64,000 nt of DNA from Lepraria neglecta. Its lineage: Eukaryota > Ascomycota > Lecanoromycetes > Lecanorales > Stereocaulaceae. A model generated the notes under the pieces. That model saw only the letters and a list, made by a program, of their open reading frames with translations, was not told the DNA's origin and made no database searches. Shown here piece by piece: positions 22,233 through 33,966 of the stretch. The stretch is taken from NCBI GenBank assembly GCA_033220425.1, contig CM065651.1:1550001-1614000 (forward strand). The letters are read 5' to 3'. Position numbers and translations under genes: made by a program. Positions within the stretch are counted from its first letter, which is position 1, and each line of letters opens with the position of its first letter.

Positions 22233-24363
22233 TCAGAGTAACTTCTTTCCTTTCTCGAAGCTGTCACTCTCACGTTTCAACTCTGCACGCTTTCGCTTTG
22301 TCACGACGTCCTCTCCCGCAATGATTTCAAGCTGCTCTGGAGTCAATTCACTCACGAAAGCCGGGGAGAAAACCTTGATTGGGGGTTTCTGGCCCGGTGA
22401 CGAGGTGATAATCCGCAGCTTGCATAGAGACGTTGTCCACGAAGCGTTTGCGCGCCACCTTGTAGTAAGACCTCAAGATGTCGTGAAGGTTGCAGACTGT
22501 ATGCTCGAGATTGCTTGAATTTGAGGTTCTCTCGGTGATAGTGTCCAATTTTACGACTCTACTATAATGGTCGACGTTGAATGCAGACTTTTGCAGCTGG
22601 GTCTTCATGCGTTGCTTTCGGCTTATGTTTGGTTAGTGTTAGATTGTACTCCAGCTGATTGAATCATAGCTCACCATTTTTCCAGATTATCAGCGAAGTG
22701 GTGGTTAGTGGTCAACGGTGTGCCGGACCTCTCGACTGCTAGGAGGTATCTTGTGTGGTCAATGCCCTTCTTATACCGCTCCGTCAATTCCTCCAGAATG
22801 ACTGAGCTCAATCCTCGTCTTATTTGCTCATCCTTGTAGATCTTGGACAATAGATCCACGGTAAAGCTATGGACAATGGATACGACGTCGTTGATGTATG
22901 CGAGTGCAAGGGCATCCCACTTTTCTGACTGCTTCTTCCAGACTATGGGAAGGAGCGCTGGGTCGGAAACACCCTGCTCGAACCCTTGAGAATCCTTGTA
23001 CACATCTGCAAGCCAACTCTTGATACCAGTTTCCTTTGGCGGGGCAACCTTGCTATCATCCTGTATGAGATCATCAAGCTCGCAATGGTTGACATGGTAC
23101 CGTACGCGCAAATAGTCTGCACCGTCGTCCGAGTCCTTGGCATCTTCTTGTGATGTCGCCGTCTTGTTGAAACTGACTCCCTCGCTAAATTTGATTGTGG
23201 GGCCGTTCTCCTATACATCGTTGGAGAAGCTAATATTGCGGTGAACAATCGCAGTTGCCGGCTTGAGACTGCGGGAGCCGTCGAATACATCTTCACCTCC
23301 GTAGTATGCCCTGAGTGCGTGGGAAGTGATCGCTTGGAATCGCGTCGCAAGTTCGAGCAGATACTTGTACTGCTGGTCTTTGGTGTCTCGAGATTCAGAG
23401 TGTGGCTTTTGCCCTCAATAATGTCCACGATGGCCGGTTCTGCACCCTCGTCGACAAGGTCAGGCTTGGTCAGGACCCCTAGAGTATGCTCGCCCTTTGG
23501 GTCACATTATTCCGCCATGTCAAGGATTTCTTGGTTGCCGATGTCGACATTGGCCGGAATTACCGCAAGCATAGCTGACCTCGGATTTTGCATGTAGGAG
23601 GAAACCATGTTTCGAACCATGGGGACATTGGCTTTGGTAGTGACGCCGGTTGTGGTCTTCCTGAAGATACCGGGAACATCAATGACGCTCAAGTGCTGCT
23701 GCTCTGGGCCACAGATCTCGATCCTGAGGATATCATCTGCAAACGTCTTCTTCGCCTCGCCGTAGGGACTTCCAGGCTCGGGCTCTGAAAGCCCGATAAG
23801 GTCATAGACCTACAGGTTTTGGACGTGTCAGCACTCCGCACGGTGGATTAGCGAATATCCCGGGCATGTAGCCCATGTCTCAGCTGGTACAGTGCTCCAT
23901 CTCCCTGTTTGCGTGACTGTTGTGAACAGCCTTGAACTTTGAAGTGCGTTGACTGAGGGATAACAGCGAATGAGCTTGAAAGAGAATGAAAACCTTACCT
24001 CACGCAAAATCTCTTCGAACGCCTGACTATTGAACTCTTGGAGGTCATCCTTTTTCCATTTGCGAAGTTTCTCCGCATAATCAGGCTGAGCATTAGCAGC
24101 GGGATCACTGAAACAGCTGTCTTCTGCACCGGTGCTCTTCTGAAAGTGATTTGCGTTGCGAACCGCGTGCATAATGTGCTAGCCCGAGGGTAAGGAATGC
24201 CGGTCAGACCTTCGAGGACGGAGCTCTTGCCACTTGACTGATCTCCAATAACAAGGAGCTGTGGAAGAGCGATATATTCGCCAATATTCAACTCAAATAA
24301 TTTGTCAATGGCCTCCAAGAGGGCTAGATCGGCTAGCTTGCCGGTGCCGGGAACGTCCGCCAT
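22233..24363 (-). pseudogene. Dynamin-like GTPase, multiply disrupted
   Basis: The ATG at 24363 opens a dynamin N-terminus with an intact P-loop (LVIGDQSSGKSSVLEGLTGI) and LCTRFATQITFRR. The frame then shifts near 24100, continuing as PDYAEKLRKWKKDDLQEFNS. After an intron, the G3/G4 region reads LSVIDVPGIFRKTT and LGVLTKPDLVDEGAE, but a TAA at 23507-23509 interrupts between EILDMAE and CDPKGE. A further TAG at 23211-23213 and another frame change near 22380 separate the stalk (ELDDLIQDD, WDALALAYINDVV) and GED-like parts (LRSYYKVARKRFVDN, ending SFEKGKKLL). Part of the middle also seems missing. The relatives I recall are fungal Mx-like dynamins. With at least two frameshifts and two stops the gene is very probably dead. 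Confidence 0.85.
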
Positions 24364-24722
24364 TGTTCTTGAGCTACTAGTAAGGTGTCTCGTCCAATAC
24401 AAGAGCATGTGTATAGATGGAAGAAAGAGGGGGCGAGGAGGAAGTCAATCTTTGTATGGAAATCAGACCGCTAGTGAGTGATGGTGGAGCCTTTTTCCCA
24501 AGACACAAACAAAGAATTGCGGATGGAATCGCGCTTCCACTGCGGATCCCTACATAATTTCACGCTTAAAGGTGACGATACCACTACGCTAGCTAATCTG
24601 AAGAAAGAGCATTCATTGCCAAAGATGTTCTAGATTGCGAAGTGCTCACACCTATACATATGCTGATAGAAATTTCAGAATCACAGAAGTATTCATGAGG
24701 TCCTATTGGGTGCAGATAGTAC
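24364..24722. other. Spacer between the dynamin relic and the F-box-like gene
   Basis: No gene was recognised. The F-box-like gene could extend here if an intron starts at the GTATTT just before its stop codon. Confidence 0.4.
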
Positions 24723-25826
24723 CTAGGGACGAGAAATACCTGAATCTGGCCAAGGCCAGTTGAGCATAGTCTCCTCCTTGATATCCCAGTCTTCCAGCCT
24801 CTTCTGACCCCAAAACACATACCCCCATCTCCTCAGCTTGAAATCCACATTCTCAACCCCACGCTTGCTTGCCCATACCCAGCCAGCAGTAGGAAGACGC
24901 TCACTACTGACTGGATCATTTATTCCTTTCCAAGGCCAATGACCCGCGTCAAGGACTCGCTCATAGGCGTTCAAGGCATTCCTTATCTTAATCTCTGGCA
25001 CAAAATGCCTACTTGCTTCACAGAGAGCGAGCCGTTCCTGTGGCGTCTCCGTCACCAAAACTCGGTAGAGGAAGCTAGGACTACGGGAAGTGAAATTGTG
25101 GACGGCGTTGACAGGGTGCCGAAAGCTTAGAATGGGACTTGAAAGCATGCCCGGAACCAGATTCTTGTAGCATTCCTGTGCATAGTTGTGCATGCAGGCA
25201 AGCTCTTCCACCTCATGGACGGGGAAGAGCTTCACGAAGATTTCTACCGATGCTCCTTCGTCGAATAGTTCATGTTGTGCTTGATCACGGTAATAGTGCT
25301 CGTCTATGTCGACTGCACAGAACAATTTGCAGTAGATCTCGTAGCGGTAAAAGGCGCGATATAGCCGACGCAGCTCTGCTGGAGATGCCTTGCGGATGTT
25401 GGCCTCGTCAATTGTTGAAAGTGGATTTGGATTCTGGTTGAGGATCTGCGTACAGTAGTCATCCACGAGAGTCGTGATTTTTCGGTGTAAGGAAAGAACG
25501 GCTAGAGATTCCTCCACCATGAAGCGTTGGCGACCATCCGTCAGACCGTCGCCATAGCGGTCTAGAAATTCTATGATCATAACCTTTCGGTGCGCAATAT
25601 CATGATCAATTTGGGGTGCATTGATAGCGGTCCATGCCTCTAGGGTACTGACGTTGCTGTCATACAGGGTAAGTGCTGTCATGTTGTGGAAGATCTCCTC
25701 CCGAGCCCCTACATAGGTTTGATGGTACACCGGCGAGGCGTGAGTGAGGTTTCGAAGACTCGAAACGTCCGGCATTGTGCTCATGAGAATGACTTTGAGC
25801 TCTGGGGGCAAGCTTTCAAGTGGCAT
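24723..25826 (-). CDS. F-box-like protein of an uncharacterised fungal family, 367 aa
   Basis: A single open frame runs from the ATG at 25826. The N-terminus (LESLPPELKVILMSTMPDVS, then SLRNLTHASPVYHQTY) has the spacing and Leu/Pro pattern of an F-box, the module that binds Skp1 in SCF ubiquitin ligases. The remainder is helical, with RRLYRAFYRYEIYCKLF, HEVEELACMHNYAQECY and a tryptophan-rich end (RRWGYVFWGQKRLEDWDI). A clear paralogue lies at 47238-48372, aligning at the F-box-like start, the RAFYR motif, the HEVEE motif and the WGY..W end. Such families are expanded in filamentous fungi and no member's target is known to me. The gene looks intact. Confidence 0.75.
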   Translation of the reverse strand: MPLESLPPELKVILMSTMPDVSSLRNLTHASPVYHQTYVGAREEIFHNMTALTLYDSNVSTLEAWTAINAPQIDHDIAHRKVMIIEFLDRYGDGLTDGRQRFMVEESLAVLSLHRKITTLVDDYCTQILNQNPNPLSTIDEANIRKASPAELRRLYRAFYRYEIYCKLFCAVDIDEHYYRDQAQHELFDEGASVEIFVKLFPVHEVEELACMHNYAQECYKNLVPGMLSSPILSFRHPVNAVHNFTSRSPSFLYRVLVTETPQERLALCEASRHFVPEIKIRNALNAYERVLDAGHWPWKGINDPVSSERLPTAGWVWASKRGVENVDFKLRRWGYVFWGQKRLEDWDIKEETMLNWPWPDSGISRP

Positions 25827-26329
25827 CTTGGCGTCTTGTGCAGACTAAGGTATGCTGGCGCAATCGAAGGTAAAAGGATCAGGCTGAAGGGTCGTTGAGA
25901 GTGGTTTATGTTGAAGATATCGACCGTAAGACCTAGTATTTTACAATCTACTGATGTGAAGAAGATCCTGGAAGTAAATTGCCTCTTGCTTGGATAATTC
26001 GATGATCAAAATAATGGTGCTACACTTTGGGTTGAAAGGAGGTCAGGAAATGAAAGGCTGGTGGTGGGGTTGTTAAACCAACGTCCTCAATCAAAGAGCC
26101 TTTAGTGTAGGACAATATCTTTTCTTGGCAACCTTTCCGGTTCCCTTTGCTTCCCCAACTTGCTATGTATCTAGTGAGCAACGCGCTTCCGTTCACTACC
26201 ACATTACCATGTACTTCTGACCAGTCCTTGCAATTCGAGCTACACGACGTAAGTTTGTATTCTGCTACGCGCGAGGAGACCAATCTTGTCTACATCATCT
26301 CGGCTTTAATGTACTATGTCGGAAACCAC
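25827..26329. other. Spacer, no intact gene
   Basis: This is the upstream region of the F-box-like gene and the possible decayed 5' end of the following relic. Confidence 0.4.
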
Positions 26330-28321
26330 GCAGTCCTTGCTGTTTACTATTCTCGACTCCGACGCTTATTATCCAATCTTCATAAGACTCTGTGAAACAG
26401 CATCTATTGCAGAAATCATTGCCTTGACACGAACGTGCAAAAGAATCCAGCGACTTTATCAGACAGTGCTTCCCTTTAATGGAATGTAGACCGCACATTA
26501 CAGCGTTTTATCTCTGATTCTCGCAGATTCCGCCAACAAATGGGAAGAATGATGCCTTGATTTCCGGCGGCATTGCTTTGCAATATTTCGAAAGAGTGGT
26601 ATGGAAAGAGTCTGATCTCGACGTCTACGTTCAGGACGGACCTAAGGCAAAGGCTTTGGCCCAATACGTAAGCATACCTTTTGAGACCATAGTCTCCATT
26701 TGCCTCTGTCCGTCGCTCCAGAGGCAGACTTTTTTTTTTTGGGACGAATCCTATTTCCAGAGAGTATTTCGTCCCATATTACATATTCTTGAGACTGTTT
26801 GGTTGGCACGGATTATGCCTTTGAAGGAGACTTTCTGTTGTTCAACATCTATCCTTGACACTTAACTATTGGCAGAGAATATACTTCCAAACAGGTGGCT
26901 ATGCCATACATTCTACTTGTGAGGCATTTCTTTCGGCAAGTCTTCTGCTCACGGACAACTGTCCATCCTCTATGCTCTACTCCTAAGACATGCCTTTCGG
27001 CTCAAATTCATCTTCTCGAAGGCTGATATTGACTCCGATATCTGTAGGTGAGCACTACGGAGGGTTACAAAGTAATCGAGACCAAGTACGAGGAGGACTG
27101 ACCCGAACCCCAGTTCATAGAGGTAACTGGCATCTCCCAGTCGAGTGACGGGTCGTCAATGGTTACGGAGCGGCCTAAAGGTCCAAACCTATACCCGCTG
27201 GAATCAACGGAAAGGACAAGAAAATCTGATTCGAATCATCCACACAAATAGGTCGCCAGTTCTCGACTTCATAGAAAACTTCCACTTAACCATCTTTGTC
27301 AACTTCTTCACTCACAATAAAGCCTATTCACTCTTTCCCAAGCCAACTTTTCTCAAACACAGAGGCTATCTCCTCAGAAGAGCTGAATAGAAATGTGCTA
27401 GATCTCTAGCGAAGTACAGAGAACGAGGATGGACTATCATGACGCCAGTGACCCTTTCGAAGTTGATCCCTGCAGAATAGTCACCGGGACGAGACAAATT
27501 GGTGGGCCCTCGGTTTGGATAATACCCTTTGAGCCAGTGGAAGTGGAGGCCAGTAACCCCGACTACGCCCTCGAGATTTCGGAGTTTTACTGTAATTCAT
27601 ATTGCTATACGAGCGATGGAAGGGCCAAATGCTATCTCGACCGTCGCAGCAATTGGTCAAGGTTCCTCAGGAGGACACTGTTTCTTAAGGCTACGGCTGA
27701 GTTTGAGAAGCTGGATCCTTCTATAGGACTTTCGACGTGTGTTTCTACGAATTCACCGAGAACGGATCTTTAGCGTCGCCCCAGCAGTACGGGCTGGAGT
27801 TACCAGATGACTTCACGTACTGGAACGACGAAATTCCCAAGCTCTATGAAGAGTGGCAGCAGAGTCAACCACAGAAGACTGTACGACTCAAGCAAAGCAG
27901 ATTGTGCTTCCATCGGAAAGACGACCAAGGTGATGGACCCCTCACGCTACGTTTTGATAGGGAATTGCCTTGGAACCGCGTCACCACGGTCAGGAATCAC
28001 AATACCGACGCCCAAATTGAAATCGGCCTCGCAGATTCTTTGCTTGGGATGTGGTTAGACTTGGAGAACTGTTGTTGACCAGAGTATCCAGGTTGGTCCT
28101 AATTGGTGGGTTCATTAGCGGTGTCCATCCGGAATACCAGCCATCCATTACCTTGACGTATTATTTTCCTTTTCAGGCCTTTCAGGACAGATTTCGTCTT
28201 GGTGTGTGTATCTCCAAATCAGGACAAGCTATGACTACAGTCCAATCGTCGATGCCCCAAGGTCTTTTGCACTGTCGCCTATAGCGCGATTCCATAGTGA
28301 AACCGATCTCGAGTTGTCCTA
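26330..28321 (+). pseudogene. Uncharacterised fungal family protein, decayed
   Basis: Coherent protein segments follow one another on the plus strand but in shifting frames. They are TILDSDAYYPIFIRLCE with EIIALTRTCKRIQRLY (26340-26475), WNVDRTLQRFISDSRRF (26475-26530), LISGGIALQYFERVVWKESD with LDVYVQD (26560-26650), HLTIFVNFFTHNKAYSLFPK (27285-27350), WIIPFEPVEVEASNPDYALE (27510-27575) and FDVCFYEFTENGSL (27733-27775). The last segment, ARFHSETDLELS, ends at 28321. Frame changes fall near 26478, 26545 and 27730, and stops interrupt near 27388 and 27477. The order of blocks matches a lineage-specific family I recall from filamentous ascomycetes, whose function is unknown. Some gaps could be introns, but the frame changes within blocks argue for decay. 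Confidence 0.6.
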
Positions 28322-29105
28322 GTGCCTGCCGCCAACAAGGCTAGCAACTCGACTCCTCGAGCCTAATATGAAAATCGACAGGTGTCTCGGTGTCGGACTT
28401 GTTTCAGTAAAGTGCCGAATTTGCTGAAGTTCAGCCAGCCATGAATCAGCCACGGGCCTGATCCTTCGATCTCCTAACTGCATGGAACGTAGCCTGATCT
28501 ACTCCCGCGACACTTGTCAAGACCCAGCATCCGAAATCGGCCGGTCTGCTAATCGTCAAACCCTTTTTTTTCTTTGAGGTGTGTGATTTACGTTTTCCCT
28601 TCTATTGTTCTTCTTCTACTTCGTCGGTCTTGCATGTAGATTCGCATATGGCGATCTGTTCTAGATAAGCATCTCTTTAGACTCAACACAAGTCACATGT
28701 GGAGCACATTAATCCCAACGACTCGAGTGGACTTGATAGCTGCAGAAGCTAGGAGCTTTCCTTGGCATGACGGAGCTCACCTAGCGATGACGTGTTCGTT
28801 TTTCTCCAGGCCTCGGGAGATAGGTTTAGTACTCCCCAACGAACTTCCCTCCTTTACGCCTAACCAGGGTGGTGATTGTAATGATGCAGCCGATGCAAAA
28901 AGGTGCGAACGTTCCACTATAGCAAAGCAATGGCAATAGCCGTCATCTCACTCTCAATGGATTTGGGACACGCCGTCGAATTCCCACATCGAACACAGCG
29001 AAACCATGCCCCTCTTTCAGAAAAGCTAAGCCACTTCTGTACAGAGGTCTGAATGTGCCAGAGCCCACTCTCCCTAACCTGTAAACCCAAACACTCATTG
29101 CCTCT

Positions 29106-29150
<45 letters not shown>

Positions 29151-29664
29151 ATTCCAACCAAACTTTCGAGGGGACTGATAAGGATGGTAAAGCTTTTACA
29201 TTTTACGTAAGTTGTTTTCGAGTCAGTGCTGCTGGACAACACATAGTCTGAATTATCGCAGCTTGGCTCTACGACTACTCAGGGTAAACAAGCGACATCC
29301 ACGTTCACTCTCGAGCCGGTCACAGGCAAGTCCTAGAATGCCACCCTGTTGATGGCTTATCGCTGGAAATTGGCATATCTTGGCACTTGCATTACAACTC
29401 AGTATCTGATTGGCTTTGATAGCCCATTCCTCTCCAGTTCCCAGGAAAGTTTTGATTCAGACGTATTATCTCGAATGTATCTGCGGTAGCTTGAAAGTCT
29501 CTTCAAAAGTCCCATTTGTTCTATGCAACCTTCAATCACCAATGTCCATCTATCATAGTAATCCCTTCTATTAACACACACAGCCCACTCCCCCCAACTC
29601 ACTTTCCCCCATACTTCACTTCATAAGCCAACCTCTCAAATCCAGTATACCGTAGTCTAGCACT
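28322..29664. other. Intergenic, about 1.3 kb
   Basis: No gene was recognised. The stretch contains a CT dinucleotide run near 29101-29146 and otherwise unremarkable sequence. Confidence 0.5.
29101..29146. repeat. CT/CTC microsatellite
   Basis: A pyrimidine run of CCCTCT and then pure CT repeats spans about 46 bp. A spurious Arg/Glu-repeat frame on the minus strand arises from it. Confidence 0.95.
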
Positions 29665-30172
29665 ATGGCTCTTGAGCTGCCACCAATCAAAAAGCCTGCA
29701 ATCCCGCTCGAGACCGAAATGCGATCTCAGATGATCGTAGTAGTGTTCCATGGCGCTTTCTCTCTGATCATATTGAAGACCTTGTCAGTACCACTCATCA
29801 TGAAAGGTCGCCGAGGAGAGGTGTACGGTGTGGGAGAATGTACCTCAAGGGTAGTAGCTTCGTAACGCCATTGCATGAATACGATATGCTTCCTTCAGTT
29901 TGTCAGAATCCACTCGTCTTACTCCCTTTTGCATTTGAGGTTGGCTCACATCTCCCGATCTTCCTTCCAAACATTACAGATGATGTACTTCGAACCCTCC
30001 AACCTCCAGATGCAGATGCTTGTACAGCTTTGAGCATGATTCTCCCGGCCGGGGTTCGTAGTCGACAACGATTTCTCCGCAGTCTTCGCTATGTTTCAAG
30101 ATGATGAAATCGATTTCACCGGTGAGGATTTTTGGAAGGCTGTGTCGCAGGCGGGGAAGACTTGGGCTTGAG
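29665..30172 (+). CDS. Small hypothetical gene or gene relic
   Basis: An ATG at 29665 opens MALELPPIKKPAIPLETEMR and continues for 66 codons. Downstream, other frames give VLLPFAFEVGSHLPIFLPNI (29906-29970) and a convincing acidic C-terminus, FVVDNDFSAVFAMFQDDEID then FTGEDFWKAV, ending at 30172. I could not find a set of introns that joins all three in frame, so this may be a decayed gene. No family was recognised. GTGTACGG after 29820 and TTCAG at about 29900 are possible splice sites. Confidence 0.3.
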
Positions 30173-30752
30173 AGCTAGAAATGAGGTAGAACGTCAGAGT
30201 TTTGGGATTTGCTGGGAAGGTGGTAGAGGGTGGGTACATTGCCTGACATAAATCAGTATGTGGTACATGCTTGGAAGCCCAGTCCGAGTGTGAGGGCTTA
30301 CCTGCATGTCTGCAGTGTGAGATCGCAGACATTCAGTGCTGAACTGTGGACAAGTGTATGAATTAGCACCTCTTCCAAATGAAAAAGTATTAAGCCATGG
30401 GAAGGAGGCATAAGCAAGCAGCAATAAGTGTATGCTCGCTATGATATACCGGCAAAAGTAGGGAATCGGTCCCACAACATCGTGCAACACAAGGATCTAT
30501 TCCGATCAAAAAACACAAGTAGCTGGTAGAAAAGGAGACATCATAGCCAAAGCAAAGGGGAACAGCCCGTGCTAAGCTTCATCGTCGGAGAAGATTAGCA
30601 TTATTAGCTCGAGATTGAGCCTGCACTGCGGAATTTTCACGGGATTCTGGAGCAATTGATTTGCGAGATGAAATGGTTATAGCCAGGTAGAATGGTCTTA
30701 ACAAGGGGGGGCCAAAGTAGAACAAAGTGCATATGCTGTTGGTCTCAAACGG
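30173..30752. other. Intergenic
   Basis: Nothing was recognised. The region is the 3' flank of the MMM1 gene. Confidence 0.45.
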
Positions 30753-32048
30753 TCAATTGACCATCATCCCCGGCATCGCCCCCGGCATACTCTCATACTG
30801 CCGATTCCTCAACCTCAATCCCTCCTCAAACCCACTAACATCCTCCCTCCCACTCTCCCCATTCTCGGTACTTTCTCTCTCCCTTTCCTTCCTCCTCTCC
30901 TCCTCAACCTCCCTCCTCGCCTCCTCTTTGACATCCCTCACACCCTCCACAGCATCCTCATCAGCGGATCCAGGCCCCCTCGTATTCTTCTTTCTCGGCC
31001 ACAAACTCGGTAGTACGACCTGCTGTACCCGGGGCTCAACGCAGCGCTCGTCGATCCAGGCGTGGAGGCGGCTTTCCACTAATTGGGCAATTTTCGGTAT
31101 GTCTTGCAGTCGGGAGCGGGATCCAACTAGAGAACGGACACTGAGGTCGAGACGATAGTCTGGGAGGAAGGAGAATGCGAGGGTTGTGGGTGTTACTGAG
31201 GGCGGTTGCTGTGAAGTGGGAGTGCTGGAAGGTGTGGGGTGCGAAGGGAGGAACGATATTGACAGCGTTCCTGAGAAGCGGACCACAGAAACGGAGAGGG
31301 CGACTGGTAGGACTGCCGTCAATGGCTTGGGATAATTGAGTATGACCTTCGTCTCTATACCCAGCGTTATGAAATCGCTGAGGTCGACGTCCATGTGGGC
31401 TTGTAGTCTGTGCCCTTCAGGACCATTTGTGCTGTCGTCGTCCACAGGATGTATCTTGCAATTACTGAGAATGGGGAATTCCTCGCCCAGACTTATTTCC
31501 GTGACTTTAATGGAAGATATAAAATCTGGTTTCTGCGGCCCATTAAGTATGCCAGTCAGAGAAGTGAGAATAGCGTCGTCATCATGGGCATCGTTACGAA
31601 ACTGTGCTATTGTCTGAGCAATCAAGACATTGAACCAATCCAGCGACTCTGGCTGGTGGGAATTGACATTATAGTACGTCTTGGACAATATAGTCGCAGT
31701 CGTAAGCCGAGGCGGGGGCCGTAGCACATGCGAAGCTGAGCGCTTGCTATTGAGCTTGTGGGGCGTAGAGGAAGACGAAGTCAATGATATCGAGCGTCTG
31801 TGTCCAGAGCTTCGATCTCGACGAGCGAGGGCGCGGGCAGAGGCGGTGGTTTCGGGGGAGGGGGGTTCGCCGAAGATAAAGAATTTGATGAAGGCGCCTA
31901 TGAGGATTACGACGGAGAGTTGGCCCAGGAGGAAGCCCTCTGTGAAGGATAGCCTGCTAGGGATTAGTCTGGTGGTGTATATAGGAGCTTGGGCTACGAA
32001 CGAAGACTGCTGGTGCTGCGGAGATGCATCTGGAGTCATGTTAGGCAT
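30753..32048 (-). CDS. MMM1: Maintenance of mitochondrial morphology protein 1 (ERMES), 431 aa
   Basis: A single-exon frame starts at ATG 32048. A short luminal N-terminus is followed by one membrane anchor ([20 protein letters not shown]) at about residues 35-58 and a Ser-rich linker. The SMP lipid-transfer domain covers about residues 120-340: [20 protein letters not shown] at its start, [17 protein letters not shown] in the middle, and [20 protein letters not shown] near the end. MMM1 is the ER-membrane subunit of the ERMES tether and moves phospholipids between ER and mitochondria with MDM12, MDM34 and MDM10. The charged C-terminal extension with [16 protein letters not shown] and the ending GAMPGMMVN are variable in the family. 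Confidence 0.96.
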   Translation of the reverse strand: MPNMTPDASPQHQQSSFVAQAPIYTTRLIPSRLSFTEGFLLGQLSVVILIGAFIKFFIFGEPPSPETTASARALARRDRSSGHRRSISLTSSSSTPHKLNSKRSASHVLRPPPRLTTATILSKTYYNVNSHQPESLDWFNVLIAQTIAQFRNDAHDDDAILTSLTGILNGPQKPDFISSIKVTEISLGEEFPILSNCKIHPVDDDSTNGPEGHRLQAHMDVDLSDFITLGIETKVILNYPKPLTAVLPVALSVSVVRFSGTLSISFLPSHPTPSSTPTSQQPPSVTPTTLAFSFLPDYRLDLSVRSLVGSRSRLQDIPKIAQLVESRLHAWIDERCVEPRVQQVVLPSLWPRKKNTRGPGSADEDAVEGVRDVKEEARREVEEERRKERERESTENGESGREDVSGFEEGLRLRNRQYESMPGAMPGMMVN

Positions 32049-32631
32049 TGCTCTTGGGTAAGGGGGCCGTGGAACATACGTTGGTGACTACTCATGCTAC
32101 CGTGGACTGGGCTATTGTGTGAAGTGTTTGCCCATCGTGGACGTTGCAAGCAATGTGGTGTTATGGAGCGGACGGATGGTGGTTTCTCAACTCAATGTCC
32201 CGTAGAAACGCGCAACTTCCTACTCGCCGTGGCCTACGAATATGCCAATCCCATGCAAATGTAGGTTTGCTAGGATAATCAGAATCTGGCGTCTTGAACG
32301 ATTTATTTATTTTTTCTCGAATGCAATAAAAGAGCATACGTTATTCTATAGTTGCGTGAACAAGACCGACCAATATGCCCTATAAATACACTGAATCGAA
32401 CGCTCAATACCATAAATCACATATGTGCTAATAGCATGTAGAAGATAACCAGCAAACCCCATGACGTGTGGAGAAAAGCTATCCAGCAGCTGCAACCATG
32501 TATATTGACCTTCCACCTAACGCCCTGCTCCATGTTGTTTTGAATGAATTATATCCTCAATTCTCACGCACCCCTCGAACGTCGAATGGTAATTGTTCTC
32601 GTGGGTTTACATGGGCTCCAGAAAGCCGGGC
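32049..32631. other. Intergenic
   Basis: This is the promoter region of MMM1 and the 3' flank of the GDP-mannose transporter gene. It is AT-rich around 32300-32450. Confidence 0.45.
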
Positions 32632-33966
32632 CTAAGATTTGAATGAATCCCTCGCGCTCTGCATGCTCGCACTTATAGTCGTGGGGTTGGTCGTCGGCAA
32701 CCCCTGACCCATCTTCGCCTGCGCCTGCTGCTTGACCTTCGCAAGTGCATACACAATACCACTGACAAATCCAACAGCGATGGCAGAGACACTGGGTATC
32801 GTGACTGGAGCATCGAAGAATACAAGCCCGCTCACTGCGATGGGGAGTTTGTTCAGGGCGCCGACCATGGAGTAGGTGGTCGAGGAGGTGACACGGACAC
32901 ACCAAGCTGAGGTGTATGAGATGAAGACCGAGGAAAGACCGGAGAAGATCATGGCGCCGATGATGCTGTTGCGGCGCTCCGCTGGAAAGTTCCTCTCTAC
33001 ATTTTCTCCAGACCAGTTTTCAACGAAGATGGAGGCGACGAGGAGGATGGGGATGGAGAGGACGTTGTTGTAGAACATGGCTAGAAACCACGTTAGTAAA
33101 TGAACCCCAAACCTGATTGGGCATACGTACTGTCGAAGTCCTTGAAGTTGGTCAACTTAATCCTCTTCCGCATGCCCAGCACGTAAGCCGCGCTGCAAAG
33201 ACAGTTGAACAACATCCACATGTATCCAGCATTGAGCGTCGAGATCTTCGCAGAGGCTTCATCGCTCAATTGACCACCATAATTCTGTAGCGCGTGCTGG
33301 ATATCTGCCCAAGCCGCAATGACGGAGCTGAGGACCATCAAGCCGAATGAGAAAAGAGACATGCCCGTAACGGAGCCACCGAACCATAGCACTTCGCCGT
33401 ATGCAATCAGGATGATTGTCAAGTTCTTGAAGATGGTATAGACGGGAATCGAGAGGTATTGGAGGGCCTTGGTGCTGGTATATATCATAACGATGAGTGA
33501 TAACGAGACGGGGAACCCTGGATGTTGTTAATTGCTGGAAGACCGGCTCCTAGATGGTGAATGACCCACATTTTCTAGCTTCATCCACGTTGAAATCTCG
33601 ATATTGTATAACGCCAAAGCTTTTGCACATCTGAATTGCAGTCACACACACAACAGACTATTGATCCATCAGCACCGTTCCTACCCCTATCCTCTCAGTC
33701 TTACTCACCTGAACGCAAAGCAAGAAGAAGTTAAGATTGTAGCCCGTCCCCGAAAGCACGAATTTATTCGTCACAGTCATCATAATGGAGGAAGCACAGT
33801 AGCTGAGAATGGGGAAGATAGGATTGTTGTTGATTGCTGCAGGCATCTGGGGCGCGGCAGGCCCTGGAGTTCTTGGTGTAGCATTGGGTGATCGCATTGG
33901 CGAATAATCGCCCATCTTTTCGCCCATATCGATGTGGAGGTCATCGCGCTTCTTATTATCGGCCAT
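32632..33966 (-). CDS. VRG4: Golgi GDP-mannose transporter, 393 aa
   Basis: Four exons join in frame: 33709-33966, 33570-33657, 33131-33517 and 32632-33080, with introns of 50-52 nt. The protein is a nucleotide-sugar transporter with about ten membrane helices. The conserved start of the core is [20 protein letters not shown], and [20 protein letters not shown] follows. The GDP-mannose-binding GALNK motif is present in [20 protein letters not shown]. It imports GDP-mannose into the Golgi lumen for protein and lipid mannosylation, which supplies enzymes such as the OCH1-type transferase encoded at 49.5 kb. The symbol follows yeast Vrg4; in other fungi it is called gmt1/gmtA. Confidence 0.95.

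Noticed and set aside
28943-29242. Minus-strand frame with an Arg-Glu repeat
   Set aside because: It is produced by the CT microsatellite at 29101-29146.
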